Below, in pieces: positions 1 through 10,895 of a stretch of DNA of 64,000 bases. Location: positions 231,765,303-231,829,302 of the forward strand of contig NC_081415.1 of the NCBI RefSeq assembly GCF_030272615.1, read 5' to 3'. This DNA is from Cryptomeria japonica (taxonomy: Eukaryota > Streptophyta > Pinopsida > Cupressales > Cupressaceae). Numbering within the stretch: position 1 is the stretch's first letter; each line of letters starts with the position of its first letter. Both the position numbers and the translations under genes were made by a program. The notes below the pieces were generated by a model. The model made no database searches and was not told the DNA's origin. It saw only the letters and a list, made by a program, of their open reading frames with translations.

Positions 1-510
1 GGAAACCATGAGGACACTGACTGCCCAAAGCAGAAGGGAGTAAATATGTTGGACGTTAAAGAGCCAGATGAGGAGGTACTGGTAATCACAAGATTGTAGA
101 GCAAGAAGGCTGTATACCCCGATCCTCGTATAGAGAAGGAAAGAATTCGGGAAGCCAAGGCTGATGTAGAACGGGCGATGGTGGAAGAACGAAGGGCCTC
201 ACATAATACTGCTAGTACCCCACTCCGGTTAGAGTCCGAGAAAACTATCATCAAATAGATGTTGCAAACCACCATACCCGTACGGGTATCTGACCTTCTC
301 CAGACAATGCCACAATTGAAGATGGCTCTTACAAATGTAGTCGGTGACAACATCACCAACTAGGAACATCGTCAGATGGCAGCAAAACCACCTGGCACAG
401 ACCCCATGGCGGCAACAAAATTCCCTGTTACGTTTGCCACAAACCTCATGCTGCTCACCGTGAGCATTGGTCGGAAGCTGGCCGTGGTTGAAATGGAGAT
501 AATGGGATAG
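1..510 (+). pseudogene. Element A gag C-terminus and start of protease frame
   Basis: Frame 1 opens inside a CCHC zinc knuckle (GNHEDTDCPKQ supplies the histidine and last cysteine). It continues through a basic helix, REAKADVERAM, that matches the same place in element B. TAG stops interrupt it at 97, 256, 361 and 508. At 97 and 256 the aligned residue in B is glutamine, so CAG to TAG change is the simplest origin. Gag would form the particle and its knuckle would bind RNA. The N-terminal three quarters of gag lie outside the window. Confidence 0.75.
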
Positions 511-1228
511 AAGTTGACGAACACCATAGTTGACGGCGGCTCTGGAGTGAACGTACTGTCGAAGGAGACAGGAGACATGGAAGGGTCTAGGCAAACCAAT
601 CCTCTGGCCACCAACATTCCACCTTGTCGGTGCCAACCAGCACGGTATCAAGCCCTTGGGAACACTCATGGCACAAAAGGTTGTTGTCGGTACCCAACAC
701 TTCTTCCTTGACTTCGTTGTCATTCCATTGGAGAAAAAGGCTTACGATGCTCTCCTAGGGAGGGGTTGGCTGATCATGGCGAAAGCGAACCACAACTGCA
801 AGAGAAATACACTCTCCATCGAGAACGAAGGTTGCAAGTATGTGATTGACCTATAGAACCAGGCGATAAGTGAGGAATTGGCATCATCTGATTCTGACTC
901 GGATGACTCGCATAATTGGGAATGGGGTTCACAAGACCGTAGGAAAAAGATGGAACCCAATGACAAAGGGGTATTAGTATTGGAGGGATGCTCGGAGGAC
1001 GAAACTAGTTCCTTGGCCGGACTCTTCCATTGGTAGATGGAAGACTACAAAGTGTTTCAGCGTGATTGTCACATGCTACAGATATGTGAGATTGAGGAGT
1101 CAGGTGATGGTACGGAGAATACAACCTTCCCTCCAGAGTACGGGGAGTACCGTGAGGGTGTCGCACGGGTGGATGATACACTTGCGCACTGGTTTGAATA
1201 GGATAAAGCCATCAAGTACGAAGAATCC
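511..1228 (+). pseudogene. Element A retroviral-type aspartic protease, broken
   Basis: The active-site motif IVDGGSGVNVL lies near 526-558, with DGG in place of the commoner DSG/DTG; element B also has DGG. The frame shifts just after this motif, and from about 580 the protein continues in frame 2 (FFLDFVVIPLEKKAYDALLGRGWL). It has TAG stops at 854, 1034 and 1199. The stretch after the protease is acidic and serine-rich (SSDSDSDDS) and links to RT, as in B. The enzyme would have cut the Gag-Pol polyprotein. Confidence 0.75.
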
Positions 1229-2700
1229 AATGTGAAGAAAGTCAATTTGGGGAACAATGACATTCCAAAGGTGATCTTGGTCGGGGACGATTGGAACCCC
1301 ATACTGAAAGCAACAACATTTAAAATTTTTCTGGAATACAAGGATGTGTTCGCATGGACGTATAGAGACTTGAAGGGAATACCTCCAGAACTGTGCGTAC
1401 ATAGAATATCCCTCGTACCTGGTGCCCAACCTGTATGGAGAAGGTCGTACATAATGAATAAGAATTACGCGACAAACGTGAATGAAGAAATTGAGAAGAT
1501 GCTAGAGGTTGGCATCATCTTTAAGGTTGAAACCAACGATTGGGTCTCACCAATCGTTATCTCCCCAAAGAAAGAAGCAAATCAGATCAGGATATGTGTG
1601 GATTTTTGTTGCCTAAATGCCGTAACCATTAAAGATCCTTTCCCAATCTCGTTCATGGACAACATCTTTGAGGAGGTGGTAGGCCACGAGATATACTCAT
1701 TTCTGGACGGTTTTCTTGATATAACCAGATTAGCATTGCAGAGGAAGACAAGCTGAAAATAACATTTATAGTAGAGGACGGAGTATAGGCATACAATCAG
1801 ATGCCCTTTGGCCTGTGTAATGCTCCGACCACCTTCCAGTGGATCATATTGCACATTTTTGATGGGATGTTTGTGGGAAGTTTCAAGGCATTCCTCGATG
1901 ACTAGTCTATCTACAGTAAGCAAGAAACCCATTTGAATGCACTCGGGGAGTGCATGGAGAGATGTCGGCGGTCCCGATTGGCCCTGAACCCCAAGAAGTG
2001 CCGATTCATGGTACCACAAGATAAGCTACCGGGGCACATTGTGTGCAAGGAAGGGTTGAAGACAGACCCTAATAAGGTAGGAGTGATTGTGAGCATGGAG
2101 AGTCTGGTGGATGTCACGGGAGTAAAATCCTTTCTCAGACATGTCAACTACTATAGAAGATTTATCAAGAGTTTCGCACAAGTCTCCTGTCCTTTGGACA
2201 AACTCACGAGGAAAGGTGAACCGTTCAAGTGGGGAACGAAACAGGAAGAAGCATTTAAGGAATTAAAATCCTAACTGGTGAGTGCACCAATCCTAGCATA
2301 CCCTGATTGGGACAAAGAGTTCCACGTTCACGTTGATGCATCCAACTATGCCATCGGTGCCACTCTAGCACAGGTGGGTGTACAAGGATTGGATCACCCC
2401 ATTTTCTTCGCCGGCCGACTGCTTGCCAAGGCGAACAAAACTATAGCATGACGAAGAGGGAGGCACTTGGAATGGTGTACTCCGTACAAAAGTTCTGCCA
2501 TTATCTCCTTGCAACACCATTCCCCTTTTATGTGGATCATCAAGCCTTGATGTATTTGGTGAATAAGCCACTAATCCAGGGACGAGTAAGCCGTTGGCTG
2601 TTATTACTTCAGGAGTTCACCTTCACCATCGTAGTATGACCCGAGAAGAGTCATGTAATTGCTGACCAACTGTCAAGGATCAAATCCAGAGAACCCGCGG
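1229..2700 (+). pseudogene. Element A reverse transcriptase and RNase H, broken
   Basis: The open part at 1232-1756 holds the RT N-terminus (NKNYATNVNEEIEKMLEVG, then RICVDFCCLNAVTIKDPFP). A frameshift near 1715 moves the reading to the frame that carries MPFGLCNAP, FLDD and the thumb region at 1933-2274. RNase H follows (VDASNYAIGATLAQ, then YVDHQALMYLVNK), with a further frameshift near 2445. Stops include TGA at 1717 where B has CGA, TAG at 1786 and 1903, and TGA at 2637. The pair would copy the RNA into DNA in cytoplasmic particles. Confidence 0.85.
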
Positions 2701-4142
2701 AAGGATTAAATGAGGACTTTCCAGACGCTCACTTGTTCCAAATAACCATACTACCTCCCTGGTATGAGAGCATTGGTGAGTACCTGTACACCTCGACATT
2801 CCCACGAGACATGCCACCAGGGGAATGACGTAAGCTGGCACTAGAAAGGAAAACATTTCAATTGATCAATGGTCTACTATACAAGATGGGACCTGACTAG
2901 ATCTTGTGAAGATGTGTGATGCAGGAGGAAATTTCGAGTGTACTAAAGGAAGCTCATGACGGACTTGCGGGGGGCCACATGGGACCTGATGCCACCGTAC
3001 GGAAAGTATTGCTGGTAGGACTATGGTGACCAACCTTGCACACTGATGCGTGCGAGTGGGTGGTTGGATGTGACACATGCCAACGTACGGGGAAACTACT
3101 TAAACGAGATTTCATGCCCCTATTTCCCTCTCAGCCGCAGGAATTGTTTGAAAGATGGGGATTGATTTTGTAGGGCCTCTCAAGGTGAGCAATATGCACA
3201 GATGCTAATACATTGTCATGGCCATGAAATATCTCACCAAGTGGGCCGAAACAAGAGCTCTCCTAGACAACACTGCCATGAGTACGACAAGGTTCTTGTA
3301 CGAGCAAATTGTGACCAGGTTCGGGATTCCAATTTAGATTACAAGTGATTGAGGAGTTCACTTTGTTAACCAGGTCATTCGAATGATGACAACAGAGTTT
3401 AAAATCTTCCACAATCTATCCAGTCCGTACTATCCTTGGGCAAATGGTCAGGCGGAAGCTACAAACAAGATACTCATATCCATCTTTTATAAGTCATGTG
3501 GAGTAGAATAGGAAGATTGGGATGAGCGTCTTCCCGCTGTACTCTCGGCGTACAGTACAACATAAAAGGTGACGACAGGTCACACCCTGTTCCAACTTAT
3601 GTTCGGCCAAGAAGTCGTGGTGCTGACAGAGTACACCGTACCAAGCTTAAGAATCGCAGTAGACAATCGGCTCGGGGATGAGGAAAGCCTAAATGCCTGT
3701 CGTATGAACCTCACCAAGTTAGATGAACGTCGGATGATGGCACAATGGGCGATGGAAGTATTGGCACGACAAGCATCTCCGACGGACGAACTTCCGTCAT
3801 GGTCAGTTGGTTCTGAAGTATAGCGGCCACAACGAACTTCGACCTGGTAAGTTCAAAGTTCGTTGGCTGGGGCCTTATAAAATCAAGGAAGTCGGGAAGA
3901 ATGGAGTAGTAAAACTATCCACCTTGGACGACAATCCTATACGTGACCTTGTAAACGGCTCCAAATTGAAGCTTTATCGGGAACGCGATAAACTAGTGGT
4001 AGCCATCAACATGTTGGGCTATGCAACGAAGGGGGACTGGACCATTGGAAGGAGTAAGGGAATAGAAGAAGATCCGGTGGTCGTCGTTGAGCCTTACAGA
4101 CCCGACGAAGATTGGGCCAAACCACTCACTTTCATAGAATAA
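2701..4142 (+). pseudogene. Element A integrase, broken, with GPY/F-type C-terminus
   Basis: A zinc-binding HHCC region (GGHMGPD ... GCDTCQRTG) lies near 2960-3095. The catalytic core follows, with DFVGPL, TSD just before a TGA at 3350, and GQAEATNK near 3450, so all three acidic residues are still recognisable. Stops and a frameshift near 3165 break it. The C-terminal part at 3807-4142 contains FKVRWLGPYKI, a GPY/F module, and is open to TAA at 4140. There is no chromodomain. The last 58 residues or so extend beyond the matching end of B, which stops earlier. Confidence 0.8.
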
Positions 4143-4161
4143 AGGTTGGTGCTGAAGCAAG

Positions 4162-4506
4162 TTGAAGGCATTGCAGTGCCTCAAACATAAGCACCTTATG
4201 AATGCCTATTTTGGTGACCCAGCTGTGTGGATACGACTCACTGGATATTGGAGAAAAAGGGCCCTATATGAAGGACCTCGTGAGGGTTACATTGCATATG
4301 ACATTGATGAGGAAGCAGAAGCAAGAAGGAAGGAGGAACTTGCTGGGAAGGAGGAAGAGCTAGTCGACTCAGAAGAAGAAATAGACCTGGAGGAGTACGG
4401 TGTGAGTCTAGGACCATGTTTGAAGATGGTACTAAAGGTTGAGGATTTGTTTGTGGTAGCAACATGTCTAGGTGAGCAAGAAGCAAGCCCCAACTCGCTT
4501 TATTGA
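4162..4506 (+). CDS. Unknown 114-aa acidic ORF in the pol-ORF3 spacer of element A
   Basis: A short open frame follows the integrase by 20 bp. It has tyrosine- and tryptophan-rich text at its start (AVWIRLTGYWRKRALYEG), then a strongly acidic helix (EEAEARRKEELAGKEEEL) around residues 50-75. I recognise no domain. Element B has nothing comparable, because its spacer is only about 550 bp. It may be the degraded 3' end of pol, an acquired segment or chance. I cannot show that it is translated. Confidence 0.3.
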   Translation: MKALQCLKHKHLMNAYFGDPAVWIRLTGYWRKRALYEGPREGYIAYDIDEEAEARRKEELAGKEEELVDSEEEIDLEEYGVSLGPCLKMVLKVEDLFVVATCLGEQEASPNSLY

Positions 4507-4605
4507 GTAATTCCTAATCCTGTGGGCCCACCTCAGGTTGATGGTTAAAAAGTAACATGGTACCAACAGTATGGGGGACGGTACATAGACGAATGCTACA
4601 AGGGA

Positions 4606-4872
4606 GTGGGGCCGACACCACTTGGTAAAATTTGGGACCTCGAATACGTAGGTATGTGTTGCTCGGAGGAATGCTACAGAAGGCCATCGTATGTGTGCGC
4701 GTGGCCACATGACTCTAAAATCAGTGTGAGACTTGAGGGAGATTCCACTAGGGTAAAAAGGAAAATGCAAGATTTGGAGAATGAGAATGATGCTAAAGGA
4801 GGACCGAGCAAAAATCTAAGGAAAGGAGGAGTTGGCAATAGAGTAAAACTGAGGAAAGGGGTGAAACGTTAG
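4606..4872 (+). CDS. Unknown 88-aa cysteine/basic ORF in element A spacer
   Basis: The frame starts with GPTPLGKIWDLEYVGMCCSE and has four cysteines in its first half. It then becomes lysine-rich (GGVGNRVKLRKGVKR) to TAG at 4870. The frame is also open upstream of the methionine (QQYGGRYIDECYKGV), so the true start could be earlier. No family is recognised and there is no counterpart in B. Together with the preceding ORF it is an A-specific block of unknown origin. Confidence 0.25.
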   Translation: MGPTPLGKIWDLEYVGMCCSEECYRRPSYVCAWPHDSKISVRLEGDSTRVKRKMQDLENENDAKGGPSKNLRKGGVGNRVKLRKGVKR

Positions 4873-5331
4873 GCACAAAAAGCCAAGTCGCATAAACAGA
4901 AGAAGATAGTAAGAGCTCAGAAAGAAGAGGTGGTACAATCTCGGGCACAAGGAAGTGACAAAAAAAGCATCTGGAGGAAGCAAATTGACAAGTACCATGG
5001 TAAGTTGAAGGTACGAAAGTTAAAATTAAAAAGTTCTTTCCAAGTGGAAATATTAAAAGAATATTCTAAAAGAAGAATACTAAAAATGGAAAAAGCAAGG
5101 CAAGTATTAAACATTAAAGGGAAAGGGTTAGAAAATATTAAAAATTGAAAACAAATGGGAAATATATAAGGTTAGTAAAAGAAAAATTACATGTTGTGAA
5201 AAAAAGAATATTTTATAAAAAATTGAAGGCATATGCCCTAACCCTGAAATTGGAGAACTTATAAGTACTTCTACCTAGCCAATTCAAGCATATAGAACAA
5301 GCGAGAAGTTTTTAGCAAAGCCATAGACGAA
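4873..5331 (+). other. A/T-rich spacer of element A, possible internal TATA
   Basis: The stretch is lysine-codon-rich and A/T-rich with no convincing gene. A TATA-like ACTTATAAGTAC near 5260, followed by a leader-like sequence, could be an internal promoter in front of the CGTACG array. This is a suggestion from position only. Confidence 0.3.
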
Positions 5332-6030
5332 GTGCAAAGGAGAAGAGTGAAGGCAAGTTCGTATAGACCCATACGAGCAAGGGAAGCACAATTGTATGGA
5401 CCCCTACAAGCATCACAGGAAGACACCTCATTCGTACGGGCTGAACAGAGTTGTCAAGGGGGATTTCGCCCAATCACAAATAGCTTCATACGGGGCTTTC
5501 AAAGGATGTGGATACCACTGTACAAACTCGTACGGACAATACAAATACATGTAGGGAGGATATTGTATGGACAAAGACAAAAAGTTGCTCAACGTAAAAT
5601 CTGTACAAAAATTGCAGCAAAGGAACTGGTCGTACGACTGAGTAAGGAATTCGCAGGAGGAAGGAACATCAACGTATGAGGTTGTACGATGATGACAACA
5701 CTAGAAGAACATATCCGTACGAACACCAAAGGAACCATCAAAAAACAAATCGTACGTCCATGTATGGTCAAGAGGAGGGGTTTCGTACGATACCATACAT
5801 AAAGCAACAGGCACACAAGGACTAGCAGGCAAGGGGGTGGCGTACGGTCCCGTATGGCTGAGGGAAGCCAGCGGAGGAACAAACTGTGGTGAAGGGAGAT
5901 TTCGTATGAGGCATGATAGAGTCAGAGCAAAATTCGCTGGCATTCATACAAGATTGTAGGAAGTCCGTATAGAGCTAGCTGAAGGGAGTCCGTACGGTTA
6001 AGACCTGAAGGCATTGTACGATATCGTACC
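5332..6030 (+). repeat. CGTACG-type palindromic motif array in front of ORF3
   Basis: About twenty copies of CGTACG, CCGTACGG and close variants (GTATGG, CATACG, CGTATG) lie 15-60 bp apart. Clear copies are near 5432, 5530, 5632, 5715, 5750, 5786, 5840, 5990 and 6016. The motif is self-complementary, so both orientations look alike. Nothing like this density is seen elsewhere in the window except in the equivalent spacer of element B. Confidence 0.75.
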
Positions 6031-6181
6031 ACGAACAACCATTAGAATTGGTGGTATGGTGAAGACAAGCTGGGGAAACCCCCGTTGTGCTCGAAATTTG
6101 GACCGTTATAATAATGGTCAAGGGGAGGTAAAAGTAGCAAAAATGTTAGCGTATCTCACATAGGCAGCGAAGGGAACCAGC

Positions 6182-8734
6182 ATGGGGGAGGCAAGCAGTA
6201 ACAAGAAAAGCAAAGTCAGGCCAAAAGTGCAATGCGACTAGGAGAAAGTAACTGTGGACACTCACATTCGAGAGTGTGACAGGGAGCGAGTGCCACAGTT
6301 GGTGGGATGAAACACCGTCAGATTACGAGCTAAAGAACTTGCTCAGGAAGGCAAAAGTGGCCCATGCAATCCAGATGCCGATATTCAACATCAAGGAATT
6401 TGAGCCAGTCCTGCGAACTATGGTGGCAAGGTATGATTCCCGCAGTCAGAAGTCCATTGTGCAATACGAGGGATGTACCATCACCGTCTCATTCAAGCTG
6501 TCCAACTTTCGGTGAGTCTTTGGCATTTCGGACCGAGGAGAATCAGCTACGAAGCCGACTAGCAAGCTCACAAGAGAAAGAAATGAATTTTTGCTAAAGT
6601 TGGTTTGTCATAGCGACTTGACCCCTGCAGAATGGAACAGTTTGTGGAGTAGCAGCAACAGCAGGGGACTGAAGCGTTCCTTCATTGCCAACGCGGATTG
6701 GCGGTGCTTGATGGACCTCATCAAAAGCAAGCTTACGGGAGCAAGTTGGGCTTCCGACATTGCAATTTCGATGATAGCACTCATGAACGACATCAACATG
6801 GGTAAGGTGTACAATTGGTCGCATTTACTTGCGGACAAAATTCATGATTTCCTGTCACTAGAACATAAAACATTCTACATGTGCCACCATGCAATTGCCC
6901 TTTTCTTGGAGGCTGTACACACACAGGTACCCTCAGAGAAGGGTAAATTTCAGCCATGGAGTCGGGTTGAGCTGAATAGACCAACAATGTATTATTGGGT
7001 CCATTGGGACACCCTCTGAAGTGACACCGGCCAACCTGCCAGGATAAAAAGGAAGCAGGAGATAGAGGAAGAAGAATCTTCAGATGACGATACATAAGCT
7101 GAGGAGGAGGAAGCCGAGGATGTGGAAAGCAGAAGTGGTGATGAAGGGTTCAGGATGGAACCCCATAACGGGGACTCTGAGGAGGATGAAGAGGTTGAAG
7201 GAGTTGGAACCCACGCGCAAGGAGGAGAGGACAAGGAAGGGGCAGAAGGGGAAGTACACACATGATAGCAAGAACTACCGACACCAGAGAAAGTGGTAGC
7301 ATGGGTCAAATTTGCAGCCCCAAAATTGTCCCCTTCCGCTCACCTGGTACCTACATAGTCACTGATAGTCGCCACACCCCATGGAGAATCCATGCCTTTG
7401 GGCGTATTGTTCCAAAAGGTACCTGAAGGGTCCCCGCAGGCACAATTACAAGTATCTCTTTCACAGGTTGCGTTGACAATTGGAGGGGTAGTTCACTCGG
7501 CTGAAGGAGCCGTACATCTACAGACACCTACAACCAAGACCCTCGTTGTCGAAGCGCACATCACCAGGAAAGACCTACGACTGAAGGTGTTGTTGAAGGT
7601 ACCATATGTGGGAAGACCCCTACAAAAACACCTATGGCTGAAGGTGTTGCCTAACGTACCGTACAGGGGAAGACCCCTATAGATGGCGGGCTAGTACAGG
7701 AGCCAGGCGTACTAGATGTCTTGCTGATGGAGGACACGGGCCAAGGGTCGGATGTGGACACATCCTTAGATAGCTGGCTGGGCCAATTTGCACTGGCACC
7801 ACACGTACCTCCACCCCCTTCGCCATGCACAATGGCAGTTGGCTAGATTATGGAGGAAGCAATCGGAGCATTGGGCAGGCTCCTAGTATAGGGGGACGGG
7901 AAAAGGAGGACATGCATACTGTGATTCATCTAGAGGATGAGAGCACCAAGTCTAGGGACCACGAGTTGCTTGACATAGAGCCACCACCAGTGGGAAATGA
8001 TGCAGACATGGCCCTTCATATTTCACGACTTGACCCACAGGATCCAATAGGGTCCATTCAATGGTTCATGACTGAGTTGGAAGGGTTTACCCAAGTGGCA
8101 CGAGGTATTACTGACATGGCTCTATGGGTAGACGCAGGAGCAGTTTCGGAGGTTGGGAAGCTGTTGGAGTTTATGAGGAGAGGGTGCTAGGAGGAGTTTG
8201 AGCAACACTTCACCCAACAAGGCTGGCCGGGGGTGGAGACTGAGTAGATGGTCACCACTTGGCAGCAGGTGCACATCATGCAGGCTCAGGGGGCGTTGAG
8301 CCTTATCTTCCAAGGCATGGAAAGCTCCTACTGGGAACTATTTTTTCAAATGAGGCAGGCACAGGTAGAACAGGACGTTGCGAAGGAAGTGGCTGCTGGG
8401 CTCCAAAAGGAGTTAGATAAACGTGTAGAACTGGCCATCGTGGAGAAACAAATCAGAGCTTAGCTGGAGGACACAGTCGCGCTCCAGGGACCCGTGTGTT
8501 AGAGCAGAATGTTAAGATAACACTAGAAGATAAGTGGCAGCCTTGACAGGCCAAGTGGAACATAAAGGCAAGGATCTACTGGAGGCAACACACATGGTGA
8601 AGAAAGCTCGCAAGCGCCAGCTGGTGGTTGAGTGTGACCTACGGCTCCGCACGACACAACTTCAGCAACTTCAGCGTTAGGCTCCAGATTCGACCACCAC
8701 TCCAAGGAGGTCTTCTCATCCCACTTCTCAGTAG
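6182..8734 (+). pseudogene. Element A ORF3, broken copy of the extra gene downstream of pol
   Basis: The ATG at 6182 starts MGEASSNKKSKVR, which parallels the internal methionine MADNSQKKGKKVR of the B protein. The N-terminal domain is readable in pieces at 6276-6515 and 6591-7019, including WWDETPSD, AIQMPIFNI, LTGASWASDIA and LLADKI. The signature HKTFYM is near 6870 and YYWVHWDT near 7005. The middle (7020-8200) is acidic and proline-rich; the end is helical with ERDL-like text before stop codons at 8732. Frameshifts and stops (for example near 6512 and 7017) break it. The domain resembles plant transposon-associated 'mobile'/putative plant transposon protein domains. Function is unknown. 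Confidence 0.75.
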
Positions 8735-8763
8735 TAGTTTCCTTTCTTAGCCCCATTTTTTGT

Positions 8764-8797
8764 AGTCGTCTGGAAGACGACTTCTTTTTTGGGGGGG
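8764..8797 (+). promoter_or_regulatory. Hairpin plus polypurine tract of element A
   Basis: A 7-bp perfect hairpin AGTCGTC-TGGAA-GACGACT (8764-8782) is followed by TTTTTTGGGGGGG, one base before the LTR. The G run is the polypurine tract that primes plus-strand DNA. Element B has the same arrangement. Confidence 0.8.
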
Positions 8798-8798
8798 C

Positions 8799-9112
8799 TG
8801 ATGTAGACAGCAATTATGTCGTCATTAAATAAAACTTAGCTGTTAGCATAATATGGCATGTAATGGGTAATTTTCCGAAGGTAGTTGGTAGTTTTGGCAG
8901 TTGGCATTCCCGCCAACCGACCGAAGAGTATATAGTCTGGCATTGTATCGGGTTAAGGGATTGTTGATTGTATATCCATTACTGAAGGAAATAAAGACAC
9001 ATCTTTTCTGGTCTATATGATATTATGATGTTCTGTTAATTACTCTATGAATACCGTCTATATCATTTCTGTACCGTGTAATTTAAACTGATACTTGAAG
9101 GACCAAACAGTA
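8799..9112 (+). repeat. 3' LTR of element A
   Basis: It begins TGATGTAGACAGC directly after the polypurine tract, matching TGATGTTAGCGGC in B. A TATA box (GTATATAG) lies near 8930. The right edge is placed near AAACAGTA by comparison with AAACAGCA in B, so the end is approximate. Length is about 314 bp against 278 in B. Confidence 0.65.
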
Positions 9113-9644
9113 TCCTTTCAAATTTTTGTAAAATGCTTTGGCCGTGACTTCAATCATAAATTATACTTGTATTGTGAAAAGGACCTATGAAGGTTGGAGA
9201 GCCTTTTATGAATTAGAAGATAGTTAAAGAATTCTGTAACTTTGGAATTACGACAAGAATAAAAACATTATTCTTAACTAGGTAATGCTTGTCATCCACT
9301 ATGGTTGTGAAGTTTGGGGGGGTAGCTTACCTCAAGACTTAGAGAAAAATTTAACAAATCCAAAATTAGTTTGTTACTAATTCCCTTGAAGTTAATGTAG
9401 TATACTTTGCCCTCTGGTCCTTATGAAATTGGCTCGCTACTCCATTGTAAATTGAAAGTGAAGCTTTAAAGAATAAAATATTAATATCATATAAACATAA
9501 ACTATCCAAAACTCAATCAAGATAGATTTCTTACAACTGCCCAAGGATCATGCTCAATTTACCTTTCATTTAAAGAAAGGATGGCAAAAATATTAGATTA
9601 AGGAATGCAGTTTAAGTGATGTAGTGTATGAAATACATTTTCTT
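9113..9644. other. Intron DNA with no recognised feature
   Basis: A/T-rich sequence between the LTR of element A and the GGATAC-rich element. I see no gene, splice site pair or repeat that I can support. Confidence 0.5.
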
Positions 9645-10195
9645 CAAAGTTGCATGGACACGGATACAGATACAAATACGGATGCGATATCGGATACGGA
9701 TCCGGCCATTTTTTAAGAACCCCAATATGGATACAGCTGGATATGTCATTCATAAAAAACACATATATTTAACAGAATTTTTTAAGTTATTTGAGGAGAT
9801 TTTCATTACTTCAAAAGCAATATAGACACATAATTGCTACATAAATAATGATAAGTTGATTTAACATTTTACAATATGCAAAAATTGTAGAGTTGCATTG
9901 GAAGATAACCCAAAAATTGGTTCACTGAAATAGAAAAACAATTCATTTGTCTTTCTCATTCGGTGTAGGTTTTGTTTATACCAATTTTTTTTTTGAAAAA
10001 TCTATGAATGAAGTTTTTAAAAATTAAATTTAGGAAGATTTACGTCAAATTTTAAAAAATTAAATCACATATTATCCAGCATGGTTGGAAATCAAGGTTT
10101 TTTGGGTACGTATAGGTACAATATTCGATGTGTATCCGAGCTGTATTGGATATGTATCCGTTTTGGATATGGGATACACGTGCCAAGGGAGGGAC
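9645..10195. mobile_element. GGATAC-rich small element, probable MITE
   Basis: The left edge has repeated GGATAC words (GGACACGGATACAGATAC). The right edge has the reverse complement, GTATCC, repeated and ending GGGATACACGTGCCAA. The interior is A/T-rich and non-coding. Opposed clusters of one short word at both ends suggest a non-autonomous DNA transposon with subterminal transposase-binding motifs. I could not find a clean target duplication. Confidence 0.4.
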
Positions 10196-10714
10196 AAAGG
10201 AGTCTGATTTTATTACAACAATATTGGACTCAATTGGACAGACATTTGCAATCAGAAATTGGTAGATGAAATCTTAAATCTAGGAATCAAACAGAGCTTG
10301 GAAAATTTACTATAGATCTCAACAACCATAAAAGTAATATTTTATCTAAATAGATACAGTTTGATAGGTCCTACATAGTAGTTTGGTCTTTATGTTTCGG
10401 TTTGATTTAACAACCAAAATTTATAACAGTCTTGCCTGAAACATGACAGAATTATGGAAGAAAGGCTCCAGTAGGAAAGCATATTTTTTCCTTTAATTGA
10501 TTGTCAAAGCTTTCCTTGTCATAGCACATGTTTGATTTTCTAGCTTGTAAGCCTAGTCTTTTATAATCATCCAGTTGTGTATCTGAATATTACTCCTGGG
10601 ATAATCTGCAGCTCAAATTAGAATAGAAAAAATATTTGGGGATTTGGGTGTGTTGCTCTTTTTCCTGACATATCTTGATTGATCTAACTTTTGTAAGTGT
10701 ATTCTTGTGTTCAG
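10196..10714 (+). other. Intron tail upstream of exon 1
   Basis: A/T-rich DNA ending in a pyrimidine-biased stretch and the acceptor TTGTGTTCAG at 10705-10714. An alternative acceptor TCTCTAG ends at 10724. Confidence 0.5.
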
Positions 10715-10895
10715 TCATCTCTAGGCAGGGGCGATTCAAATGCAAGCCTTTCACAAATGGAAGAGGATGACATTAAGCTGAAAACGCAATGTTGGTCCAA
10801 TGGCCCTTCGGGGAGGGCTCGGCATGAGTGTCTTCAACAACCTACTGTTGAGCCAATGGATGATCACCTGGTAGAATTCTCAGAAACCCTAAGGA
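10715..10895 (+). CDS. NADK1: Host exon, N-terminal part of NAD kinase-like protein
   Basis: The exon is bounded by acceptor TTGTGTTCAG and donor GTAAGT (10896-10901). It is 181 bp, read in phase 0 from TCA, and leaves one base for the next exon. The peptide is hydrophilic and includes MEEDDIKLKTQCWSNGPSG and ends EFSETLR. The ATG at 10757 could be the translation start, with the bases before it untranslated. From memory, plant NADK1 proteins have a short variable N-terminus with a WSNG-like stretch just before the conserved helix found in exon 2. NAD kinase phosphorylates NAD to NADP with ATP; the catalytic domain is not in this window. The identification rests mainly on exon 2. Confidence 0.55.

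Larger units (their letters stand above)
1..9112 (+). mobile_element. Element A: decayed Ty3/gypsy (Ogre/Tat/Athila-type) retrotransposon, 5' end outside window
   Basis: The order gag zinc knuckle, protease, reverse transcriptase, RNase H, integrase, long spacer, ORF3, polypurine tract and 3' LTR can be read on the plus strand. RT carries the motifs FLDGF and MPFGLCNAP, which are typical of plant non-chromovirus gypsy elements, and no chromodomain follows the integrase. Gene order and protein similarity match element B at the far end of the window. Frameshifts and more than a dozen in-frame stops, mostly TAG, make it inactive. The 5' LTR and most of gag lie before base 1, so no target duplication can be checked. 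Confidence 0.9.
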
